Part shown: in pieces, positions 8,011 to 14,388 of the stretch | Position numbering within the stretch: the stretch's first letter is position 1 | How the letters are laid out: every line of letters begins with the position of its first letter | Origin: an uncultured Alphaproteobacteria bacterium | GTDB lineage: Bacteria > Pseudomonadota > Alphaproteobacteria > UBA7887 | Reading direction: 5' to 3' | NCBI GenBank assembly: GCA_913044255.1 | Contig: CAJWOI010000023.1 | Span: 1 to 15,147, forward strand | Length of the DNA: 15,147 bases | Notes under the pieces: model-generated | Told to the model about the DNA's origin: nothing | Database searches by the model: none | Seen by the model: only the letters and a program-made list of their open reading frames with translations | Made by a program: the position numbers and the translations under genes

Positions 8011-8038
8011 TCTATATAACATAGCAGCTATCGGACAA
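8011..8038 (-). promoter_or_regulatory. Candidate porin promoter with a dyad in the spacer
   Basis: TTGTCC (8033-8038), a 16-base spacer and TATAGA (8011-8016) read on the minus strand, about 87 bases before the porin ATG. The perfect dyad ATAGC-A-GCTAT (8021-8031) lies within the spacer, where a bound repressor would block polymerase. The remaining sequence, 7925-8010 and 8039-8170, shows no gene and no clear terminator for the cytochrome gene. Confidence 0.35.
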
Positions 8039-8170
8039 ATGCATGGCTGTGGGATTCCTGTTTGTGAAGAATACGGAACCGGGCAGAAAGGGGTCTAAAT
8101 CTGGGCAACGTGGTATAAGCACGCGAAACATAGCTCCCGAAGAAGAAAAGTTAAAGTTCGTCATGCGATA

Positions 8171-8473
8171 CTAACGTGGGTTCTCGATTCCAAACCAACT
8201 TTCAAGATAGTCGATGATTAGAGTTCGCTCGGCCACCGGAAGTTTGGGCATGGCTTGTTCCTCAACCATCCATGTAAGGACTTCATTCCAGACCTTCCTA
8301 CTTAACCGTTGTTGAGTAACAATTTGTAGCGAATGGCAAGCAATACAGTAGGTGCAAACCTCTTCCTGTCCATTGCCAATTGGTAAATTGCACTCCGCTT
8401 GGGCCCAAATGGGGTTGGTCAGGGTGGAAACCGCGAAAAAGCATAGAATTGATAACTTGTAACGATGCGTCAT
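8171..8473 (-). CDS. sorB: Monohaem cytochrome c, sulfite dehydrogenase subunit B
   Basis: A 100-residue periplasmic electron carrier. Residues 1-26 form a Sec signal peptide (hydrophobic LSILCFFAVSTL, cleavage near WAQA). CIACH at 43-47 is a haem c attachment motif, and Met75 in AMPKLP is a likely distal ligand. The length matches the small SorB subunit that takes electrons from the molybdenum centre of SorA. The start is fixed by the ATGA overlap with the sorA stop codon and by the signal peptide. The frame stays open upstream to 8638, but that extension runs antiparallel to nothing and merely re-reads sorA in another frame. The small size and partner make SorB far more likely than a SoxD-type dihaem cytochrome. 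Confidence 0.88.
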   Translation of the reverse strand: MTHRYKLSILCFFAVSTLTNPIWAQAECNLPIGNGQEEVCTYCIACHSLQIVTQQRLSRKVWNEVLTWMVEEQAMPKLPVAERTLIIDYLESWFGIENPR

Positions 8474-9798
8474 ATAGCCGTAACCGCAACTCGATGGGTT
8501 GAGTTGTTTAGGTAGCCGCGTGGATTCCAACCGGGTACGAGCATGGGTTGAGCAACACCTTCGTTGTCGGTCGCGCGTGCCCACAACTCGTAGTAGCCTG
8601 GCTTGGGAAATTTGAATGCCGATGACCAGTCCTGCCAAGATCCACGATTAAGGGGCCCTTCTACACGTGCCCTTCTCCAAGTCGCACCAAAATCGATTGA
8701 AACCTCGACTTTCGTGATGATCCGATCGCCCGCCCAAGCATGTCCCCCAATCTGCATCGTTTCCCTATGCTTGTGGTGATATCCTGTTTCGGGACGGGTA
8801 ATAAGAGATTTCACTGGCATTGCTTCGATAATCCGCATATCCAAATTGTTTACTTCGCCCCCAGGTGGGATAGGTTGATCCGGCACCCGATAAGATTTTC
8901 CTGTCATTTTTGTCCCGTCATGAACTTGGTCGCGAATCGATATTCGGTTGAGCCATTTTTGAGAGGCGGAGCCAGGCCACCCTGGCGCTACCACGCGTAA
9001 CGGGGCACCGTGTGTAAGCGGGATTGGCCCCCCGTTCATTTCAAAAGCAATAATCGTGTCGGATTTCATTGCCTTTGCAATAGGAATGCCGCGGGAAATT
9101 ACTACTTTGTCAGGATCGCCAGAGGGATGTCGGTCACTGCTATAATGTGCCGTGTAGATAGCGGTTGGCTTGGGCCCAACTGCATTCAATACATCGCTAT
9201 ACCTAACGCCAGTCCAATAAGCGTTGGCCACGGCCCCTGTAGTCCATTGATTGCCCCGGGCGGGAGGATTGTACCCGGCGCGGCCATTCCCACCACACTC
9301 CAATAGCAGGGCCTTTTTTACTGGACGAAAATTGCGTTTTAGGTCGGCTATCGAAAACGTGGTTGGGCGCATTACTTCCCCGTCTATGCTCAACGTCCAT
9401 TTCTGATTGCCATTTCCCTCAGGCATAAGCCCATTATTACGAACAAAATGAAGATGATTTGGAGTAACGCTATCATTTAGCAGGTGAGCCGGTGTTTCTG
9501 CATTAATTGGACGATCATTGAGTACCGTTAAGCCAGTATCGGAAAGTTCTCGCACCCAATTGGCCTCATCAGCGAAGGCCACCGGCACTAAACCAGATGG
9601 CATGTATGCCGCAAAAGGAATTGTTGCTCCAAGTGCTGCACCTAATGACGAGAGGCCCACTCCTTTGAGAAAACCACGCCGGCCTAGAGGCGTTTTTCTC
9701 CCGAATACAATCGCGTCGGCTCTTTCTGGGTCCGTTCCATATAATTCAATGAGACCTCTCTCACGGTTGAAATTGCGACCATGACCTTGGTTACTCAT
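8470..9798 (-). CDS. sorA: Sulfite dehydrogenase molybdopterin subunit (sulfite oxidase family)
   Basis: A 442-residue enzyme that oxidises sulfite to sulfate in the periplasm with a molybdenum cofactor. A long n-region leads to a twin-arginine signal (GRRGFLKGVG, 39-48) and hydrophobic stretch, so it is exported folded through Tat. The molybdopterin domain (about 100-290) holds the Mo ligand Cys168 in LLLECGGNGR, the HPSGDPDK loop (224-231) and PLTHGAPLRVVAPGWPG (260-276). A Mo-co dimerisation domain (about 300-440) ends with the typical WNPRGYL and HRVAV segments. AGGAGG eight bases before the ATG fixes the start. Its stop overlaps the cytochrome start (ATGA), so the two are coupled. SoxC sulfane dehydrogenase belongs to the same family; the short monohaem partner and the absence of other sox genes favour sulfite. 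Molybdenum cofactor genes are not in the window. Confidence 0.9.
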   Translation of the reverse strand: MSNQGHGRNFNRERGLIELYGTDPERADAIVFGRKTPLGRRGFLKGVGLSSLGAALGATIPFAAYMPSGLVPVAFADEANWVRELSDTGLTVLNDRPINAETPAHLLNDSVTPNHLHFVRNNGLMPEGNGNQKWTLSIDGEVMRPTTFSIADLKRNFRPVKKALLLECGGNGRAGYNPPARGNQWTTGAVANAYWTGVRYSDVLNAVGPKPTAIYTAHYSSDRHPSGDPDKVVISRGIPIAKAMKSDTIIAFEMNGGPIPLTHGAPLRVVAPGWPGSASQKWLNRISIRDQVHDGTKMTGKSYRVPDQPIPPGGEVNNLDMRIIEAMPVKSLITRPETGYHHKHRETMQIGGHAWAGDRIITKVEVSIDFGATWRRARVEGPLNRGSWQDWSSAFKFPKPGYYELWARATDNEGVAQPMLVPGWNPRGYLNNSTHRVAVTAI

Positions 9799-9806
9799 TA
9801 TTCAAC

Positions 9807-9812
9807 CCTCCT
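9807..9812 (-). promoter_or_regulatory. Strong ribosome binding site of sorA
   Basis: AGGAGG, a full anti-16S match, lies eight bases before the sorA ATG and decides that start. It is the strongest such site among the larger genes in the window. Confidence 0.8.
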
Positions 9813-9824
9813 ACTTCGCGATTA

Positions 9825-9834
9825 CGCAATTGCG
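9825..9834. promoter_or_regulatory. Perfect 10-bp palindrome upstream of sorA
   Basis: CGCAATTGCG is fully self-complementary, 26 bases before the sorA ATG and just upstream of its ribosome binding site. It could be an operator or part of the leader structure. No convincing -35/-10 pair was found: TATGCT at 9838-9843 on the minus strand is the best -10 candidate, with no good -35. Most of the remaining 9844-9971 gap shows nothing recognisable. Confidence 0.3.
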
Positions 9835-9971
9835 AGCTAGCATAATCCTATTGATTAAGAAATTTCACACTCGATTTTCATTTTCCGGGATAGTGGTAAG
9901 CATGTCTCAATAAGCTCTAGGAAACAGGAACAAGAGTGCATAAATATGTTGTGCCAGACTTTGGGTAGGTT

Positions 9972-10020
9972 AATGGGTTTGCTTTAATGCACGACAGATC
10001 TTATTCAGCAACTGCCCATT
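9972..10020 (-). other. Imperfect inverted repeat at the end of the racemase-like gene
   Basis: AATGGG-T-TTGCT (9972-9983) pairs with AGCAA-CTG-CCCATT (10007-10020), giving 6- and 5-bp stem segments separated by a small internal bulge, with a loop of about 23 bases. It overlaps the stop codon of the enolase-superfamily gene. It has no T tract, so it may be an mRNA 3' structure rather than an intrinsic terminator. Confidence 0.25.
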
Positions 10021-11116
10021 AGTAAGTTCGCTGAACTCGGTATTTTCCCAAAGCACCCCAGTCGAAGTTTACGCCATGTCCTATGCGATCAGGGGCTGTT
10101 GCGTAGCCTTCTACTACCTTCACGGGGTTAGTTATGTAATCCTGCAAGCCAAAGCCATGAACCTCCAGATAGGATTTGTTGGACACAGCCGCCAAAAGGT
10201 GAACTTGTAAATCATGCACACCATGTGACGTTACTGGTAAATTATTAGCTTCGCCCACATGCGCAACTTTCGTCCACGCTGTGATACCGCCGCAGTTTGT
10301 CACATCAGGTTCGAGAAACGCAACTCCATCAGCTTCAATTAGGTGTTGAAATTCATACAAGGTGTGTAGGTTTTCGCCGGCCGCAATTGGCACTCTACCT
10401 TCCTTGTGAATACGACCGTACCCGGAAAAGTCGTCGGGGATAGTAGGCTCCTCGAGCCAGTAAATTTCGTACTTTGATAAAGCCCGAGCAGCCCGAATGG
10501 CTTCGTCGGTCCGCCAACCCATATTTGCGTCAACCATGAGCGGGAAGTCTGTCCCCAGAAACTCACGCATGACTGCGACCCTTTCAACATCTTCACTCAG
10601 ATGTTTCCTGCCAACTTTCATTTTTATAGCGTGGAACCCGTTGTTGAGATTGCGTTGGGTCTGATCCAATAGTTCGTCAATCGTAAAATAAAGGTCAATG
10701 CCCCCCGCATAGGCCTTTACCTTGGGATCATGGCCACCTAGAAATTGCCAGAGAGGTTGATTCTGTTTTCGGCTTTTCAAATCCCACAGTGCGATATCAA
10801 TTACTGATATCGCAAAACTTACCGGCCCCCCACGTCCTGAATAATGCAGTGCCCACCACATTTTTTGCCACAAGTATTCAATGCGTCCAGCAACTTCACC
10901 CATCAGCAGATCTTTATAAGACTCAATTATTTCGTATATTGGTGCAGCACTACTTTGGCCGACATAGGTGTAACCAATTCCTTCTGCACCTTCTGAATCA
11001 CGGATTTGAACAGTGATCAGATCAAACTCTCTCATCTCCCCGTGGGTTGCATCCGTAAGAGTGACTGGGAGTGGGATTCGAAAAAGATCGGTGGTTATAT
11101 TGACAATTTCTGACAT
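10019..11116 (-). CDS. Enolase-superfamily enzyme, mandelate racemase subgroup
   Basis: A 365-residue enzyme that abstracts a proton alpha to a carboxylate, giving racemisation, dehydration or cycloisomerisation; the substrate is not known. The N-terminal capping domain (about 1-125) precedes a TIM barrel with the KxK pair Lys165/Lys167 (AIKMKVG), metal ligands Asp196 (VDAN), Glu222 (LEEP) and Glu248 (AAGEN), and the Asp271/His298 dyad (EPDVTN, TSHGVHD) characteristic of the mandelate racemase subgroup. Full length suggests an active enzyme, most likely an acid-sugar dehydratase or related activity. The frame extends eight codons further to a TTG, but the ATG at 11116 is preferred because AGAG lies a few bases upstream. 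It is divergent from the Rieske oxygenase gene, suggesting shared control and perhaps a shared catabolic route. No sugar kinase or aldolase lies alongside to support an acid-sugar pathway. Confidence 0.9.
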   Translation of the reverse strand: MSEIVNITTDLFRIPLPVTLTDATHGEMREFDLITVQIRDSEGAEGIGYTYVGQSSAAPIYEIIESYKDLLMGEVAGRIEYLWQKMWWALHYSGRGGPVSFAISVIDIALWDLKSRKQNQPLWQFLGGHDPKVKAYAGGIDLYFTIDELLDQTQRNLNNGFHAIKMKVGRKHLSEDVERVAVMREFLGTDFPLMVDANMGWRTDEAIRAARALSKYEIYWLEEPTIPDDFSGYGRIHKEGRVPIAAGENLHTLYEFQHLIEADGVAFLEPDVTNCGGITAWTKVAHVGEANNLPVTSHGVHDLQVHLLAAVSNKSYLEVHGFGLQDYITNPVKVVEGYATAPDRIGHGVNFDWGALGKYRVQRTY

Positions 11117-11173
11117 CGGTTTCTCTAAAAAGTTACCCAATAAAGCCGAATTCTTACTTTAGATAATAGCCAA

Positions 11174-11273
11174 ATGTTAATTATGCAATATTTTTAAAGG
11201 TTTAACATGGGTGTGTGAACCATAAAATGTGCACGGAATATCTACCTCGCAGGCGTCACTTTTTATTTAACAT
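11174..11273. promoter_or_regulatory. Repeated ATGTTAA motifs in the divergent control region
   Basis: The 334-bp gap between the racemase-like and Rieske genes (11117-11450) carries the 7-bp motif ATGTTAA/TTAACAT three times. Copies at 11174-11180 and 11202-11208 form a perfect inverted repeat around a 21-base spacer, and a direct copy lies at 11267-11273. A LysR- or GntR-type regulator could use such sites, but no regulator gene adjoins them. AT-rich candidate boxes for the minus-strand gene lie nearby (TATTAT at about 11164-11169; CATAAT about 20 bases upstream of it), none with a good -35. No other gene beyond the short frame at 11292 was found here. Confidence 0.35.
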
Positions 11274-11291
11274 CACATTGGAGGAACAAGA

Positions 11292-11336
11292 ATGCTTTTT
11301 TGTATTCTTCTCAAATCACGACTGAAATCAAAGTAA
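11292..11336 (+). CDS. Short 14-codon reading frame with strong ribosome binding site
   Basis: GGAGG (11280-11284) lies seven bases before an ATG that opens a 14-codon frame (MLFCILLKSRLKSK) ending in TAA. It starts about 160 bases before the Rieske gene on the same strand. The spacing is ideal, better than that of the Rieske gene itself. It could be a leader peptide or the stranded start of a lost gene. There is no run of one amino acid to suggest classical attenuation, and no homology is recognised. Chance remains possible at this length. Confidence 0.3.
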   Translation: MLFCILLKSRLKSK

Positions 11337-11392
11337 GATAGCGCAATGTATTTACGAAAATTATTGTCTTTCTAGTGAGTAATTGGTCTAGT

Positions 11393-11434
11393 TTGTGAAT
11401 GTGCGCCTAGGAGAATAAATTAGCTATACAGCTA
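11393..11434 (+). promoter_or_regulatory. Weak candidate Rieske promoter with a dyad at the predicted start
   Basis: TTGTGA (11393-11398), a 17-base spacer and TAAATT (11416-11421) form a weak sigma-70-like pair. The perfect dyad TAGCT-ATAC-AGCTA (11421-11434) covers the expected transcription start and lies 16 bases before the preferred Rieske ATG. Both box matches are four of six. Confidence 0.28.
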
Positions 11435-11450
11435 GCGAATGAGGGATGGG

Positions 11451-12689
11451 ATGGAGCATTCGAAACAAGTCAAGATTTTATCTGAGCTAATACGCCAACT
11501 CGACGAAAAAGTGAACGTAGATGCTGGTGTAATTCTTCAAAATCCCACTTCGGTATATACCTGCTCGGATTTAGCAAACAAAGAATGGGAGGATTTTTTT
11601 CAAAATCACCCCCAACTCGTCGGGCTTTCAAAAGACCTGCCTGAGCCGGGATCTTTTTTGACTATAGATGACTTTGGAATTCCGATACTTGCTACACGAG
11701 ATTCGGAGGGGCGTTTCCGGGCTTTCTTGAATGCCTGCAGGCACCGTGGTGTTCGTGTGGAAACTGAGCTCCGGGGAAAACGATCTAGATTTGCATGCCC
11801 TTTTCATAAATGGACGTATGACAATTGTGGATCCTTAATTGCTATTCCGCAGGAAGATCATTTCGGAGCTATCGATAAATCGTGTCGTGGTCTAGTCGAA
11901 CTACCAACGTGTGAAAAATATGGATTGCTGTGGGTTCATCCACAGCCGGGGTCGGATCTCGATGTTGAAATGTTGCTTGGAGACCTTTCCTCTGAACTCG
12001 AAAACTGGAAATTCGAACGGATGAACTATGTTGGTGAAACTACCATTGACATGCGATTGAATTGGAAATTGGCGAATGACACGTTTGGTGAGACATATCA
12101 CTTTCATAAATTGCATAAAGATACGGTAGGGAGAATATTTTACGGCGACGCGTTATCGTATGAGTCATTTCAAAGGAATCACCGCTTTGTGTTTCCGAAT
12201 CGAGGTATTGACCGTGTTCGTGAACAGCCGCGAGACGAGTGGCGAGTGACACACGGTGCAGTAGTGATTTACTACCTATTCCCGAATGTTCATGTGGCTC
12301 TGGGGCGAGGTAACATAAATCTATTTCGAATTTACCCACATCCCAAAAACCCTGGTCGCTCAGTTACACAGATAAGCCACTACTTTAGTGACAAGTTGCT
12401 GGAAGCAAAAAATCAAGAAGGCGATGATGTACCAAAACTGAGTCCTGAAAATGTCTATGACATGGATGCTCGCTATGGCGCTTTGCCCACTGTAGAAGCT
12501 CAAAATGAGGTGATCATGAGCACAATAGCCCAAGAGGATTATGCAATGGGGGCGAGCACTCAAAGCGCCATTGAAAATGGTTTGTTGGATCATGTGATAT
12601 TTGGAAGAAATGAGCCTGCCTTGCATCATTTTCATAATACATTCAGGGCTGCATTGGATATGCCGCGGCTTCAGGAATATGTCGGTTAG
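11451..12689 (+). CDS. Rieske non-haem iron oxygenase, alpha subunit
   Basis: A 412-residue ring-hydroxylating-type oxygenase subunit that activates O2 at a mononuclear iron. From this start, the Rieske [2Fe-2S] centre has Cys96/His98 (CRHRG) and Cys116/His119 (CPFHKW). The catalytic domain has the facial-triad histidines His217 and His222 (GETYHFHKLH) and Asp363 (QEDYAMG). All metal ligands are present. An ATG four codons upstream (11439) is in frame, but GAGG sits six bases before 11451, which is preferred. The substrate is unknown; the family includes aromatic-ring dioxygenases, demethylases and monooxygenases. No small beta subunit, ferredoxin or reductase gene adjoins, so electrons must come from elsewhere. 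The gene is divergent from the mandelate-racemase-like gene and convergent with the permease operon. The 101-bp gap after its stop has no strong terminator. Confidence 0.93.
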   Translation: MEHSKQVKILSELIRQLDEKVNVDAGVILQNPTSVYTCSDLANKEWEDFFQNHPQLVGLSKDLPEPGSFLTIDDFGIPILATRDSEGRFRAFLNACRHRGVRVETELRGKRSRFACPFHKWTYDNCGSLIAIPQEDHFGAIDKSCRGLVELPTCEKYGLLWVHPQPGSDLDVEMLLGDLSSELENWKFERMNYVGETTIDMRLNWKLANDTFGETYHFHKLHKDTVGRIFYGDALSYESFQRNHRFVFPNRGIDRVREQPRDEWRVTHGAVVIYYLFPNVHVALGRGNINLFRIYPHPKNPGRSVTQISHYFSDKLLEAKNQEGDDVPKLSPENVYDMDARYGALPTVEAQNEVIMSTIAQEDYAMGASTQSAIENGLLDHVIFGRNEPALHHFHNTFRAALDMPRLQEYVG

Positions 12690-12790
12690 TTATCTACTAA
12701 TTTGAGCGCAGAGATTCCTGAATTTCAAATTTTTTCAGTAATTGTTTTGAGTTTCTTATCGGCTTATTTTTGGCCTGATTTGACAAAAAT

Positions 12791-13588
12791 TCATCGTACC
12801 AGTCGGCGCGCCCAGTCAGAAACGTAGTCAATACTGAGGATGACGATAAGAATCACCAGAATTAATCCTGCTGCACGGTCATACTGAAACAGGCGAAAAG
12901 AAACGGTTAGTTCCATGCCGATGCCGCCTGCACCCACCAGTCCAAGAATGGCTGCGACTCGAACATTTCTGTCAATTAGAAAGATCGTATACCCAACCGC
13001 CTCTTGTAAGGCAGACGGCCAACCTGCCCACATGACAATTTGGGGAAAATTTGCGCCTACGGAACGCATCGCCTCGTAGGTGCCGACATCAACGCGTTCC
13101 AATACTTCCGCCAATACTTTTCCAAGAAAACCTGCGCTGTGCAATCCAATGGCGAGAACCCCAGGAAGTGGTCCAAGGCCAAGTGCCGCAACAAAAATGG
13201 ATGCAATTAATAGATCAGGCAAAGCACGTAGTGCGTTTAGTGTTTCTCGTGCGGTACGATACAAAATGGGATTTGGTGACAAGTTACGAGCGGCTAAAGG
13301 CGCAAGCATTACTGCTATTATAACGGCCAGCGCCGTACCCCAGACAGCCATTGCTAGGGTTTCGGCCATCAGCGATGCAACACGTGGAAAGTTTGACAAC
13401 TCGGGTGTACCAAAACGCCCAATATACTCAGTTATGTCTCCTAGACCCCACAATAAGGCCTGGATATCGATGTTGAGATGATTAGAAAGGGCCAGGACCG
13501 TGGCGGTTCCCAAAAATATATATAGAGGCCACAGAATAAAGGGGCGAGGTGGAGGGACCGGGGCCTCTATTGCTTGTGTTCCGGCCAT
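12791..13588 (-). CDS. phnE: Phosphonate-type ABC permease, second copy
   Basis: A 265-residue inner-membrane permease of the PhnE family. Predicted membrane segments lie near 18-36, 72-98, 124-140, 143-160, 196-224 and 238-255. The ATPase-contacting EAA-like loop is at about 164-190 (EAMRSVGAN). The PhnE hallmark DRNVRVAAILGLVGAGGIG is at 206-224. It differs clearly from the upstream permease but is the same length with the same layout, so the pair probably forms a PhnE1/PhnE2 heterodimer. Start and upstream stop share one base (TGATG), so translation is coupled. The substrate could be a phosphonate, phosphite or another small oxyanion. It is the last gene of the operon and converges on the Rieske gene. 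Confidence 0.9.
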   Translation of the reverse strand: MAGTQAIEAPVPPPRPFILWPLYIFLGTATVLALSNHLNIDIQALLWGLGDITEYIGRFGTPELSNFPRVASLMAETLAMAVWGTALAVIIAVMLAPLAARNLSPNPILYRTARETLNALRALPDLLIASIFVAALGLGPLPGVLAIGLHSAGFLGKVLAEVLERVDVGTYEAMRSVGANFPQIVMWAGWPSALQEAVGYTIFLIDRNVRVAAILGLVGAGGIGMELTVSFRLFQYDRAAGLILVILIVILSIDYVSDWARRLVR

Positions 13589-14388
13589 CAGATAATTCGC
13601 CGGCGCAGTGCATCAGAGAGACGATCCAGAATCGTTACTACTAACCAAATGGCTAGTACGATTAGCACCAATCGATCAAATTGAAATAATCTCATGGCCA
13701 TAGTCATGTCGTAACCAATTCCCCCGGCACCCACGAGACCAAGTACCGTAGCTGCACGTACATTATGTTCGAACACCACAAAGAGAACCGACACGAAATC
13801 TGGCCACGCGTGGGGAAGTAACGCGAACGCACGCACCTGCATCGGTCTTGCGCCATGCGCGATAACGCCTTCAAGTGCCGAATTCGGCACCGCTTCAAGA
13901 CTTTCTGCGAGAAACTTTCCTAGAAAACCCACCGTCACTAATGCGATAGCCGCGACTCCAGGAAGCGCCCCTAGTCCAACTGCCGCAACGAAGACGAGTG
14001 CCCACATCATTTCAGGAAAAGCGCGAACGGAAGATAAACACGCCCGTACCATGTGCGATATGAAGGGATGTGGACTGGCATTTCGTGCGCCGAGAAATCC
14101 CAGCGGTAAACTAATGAGCGCGGCAACTAAGGTTCCAAGCAATGCCATTTCTACAGTTTCAGCCAACTTAACCGCAAGATGCCCAAGCCACTCCCAATCT
14201 GGCGACGTTAAAAAATTTCCCAAAAACAATACCAATCTCGCAGGCGCGTGAATTAACGCGCTGAAATTGATGTCAAGCAAAGGTGATGAGAGGGTAAGTA
14301 CGGAAATTACAGCTGTTCCGATCAACAGCATAGTTCGTGGTGGAAGGCCGTTAGATGTCGGCCAACGTCTAAACGATACGATCTTCAT
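13588..14388 (-). CDS. phnE: Phosphonate-type ABC permease, first copy
   Basis: A 266-residue inner-membrane permease of the PhnE family. Membrane segments are predicted near 19-38, 73-98, 124-140, 143-160, 196-224 and 240-257. The EAA-like loop (about 165-192, ALEGVIAHGARP) contacts the ATPase, and EHNVRAATVLGLVGAGGIG (207-225) is the family hallmark. The frame is open for 49 more codons upstream to 14535, but that part re-reads the ATPase gene out of frame. Starting at MKIVSF gives a length matching the second permease and a 20-bp overlap with the ATPase gene. Its ribosome binding site is weak (AAG next to the start), consistent with translational coupling. No substrate-binding PhnD gene lies between ATPase and permeases, so it must be upstream of the window or elsewhere. 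Confidence 0.9.
   Translation of the reverse strand: MKIVSFRRWPTSNGLPPRTMLLIGTAVISVLTLSSPLLDINFSALIHAPARLVLFLGNFLTSPDWEWLGHLAVKLAETVEMALLGTLVAALISLPLGFLGARNASPHPFISHMVRACLSSVRAFPEMMWALVFVAAVGLGALPGVAAIALVTVGFLGKFLAESLEAVPNSALEGVIAHGARPMQVRAFALLPHAWPDFVSVLFVVFEHNVRAATVLGLVGAGGIGYDMTMAMRLFQFDRLVLIVLAIWLVVTILDRLSDALRRRII

Noticed and set aside
8474..8638. N-terminal extension of the cytochrome frame to 8638
   Set aside because: It re-reads the end of sorA in another frame. The ATGA overlap and a proper signal peptide place the start at 8473.
11117..11140. TTG start eight codons upstream for the racemase-like gene
   Set aside because: A rare start codon with no better ribosome binding site; the ATG at 11116 has AGAG at workable spacing and begins just before the conserved capping domain.
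12690..12790. Bidirectional terminator between the Rieske and permease genes
   Set aside because: Only short imperfect stems are present (for example around GGC-N9-GCC) and none has a T tract placed after it.
13080..13481. Plus-strand 133-codon frame inside the second permease
   Set aside because: Fully antisense to conserved PhnE sequence, with a composition typical of a shadow frame.
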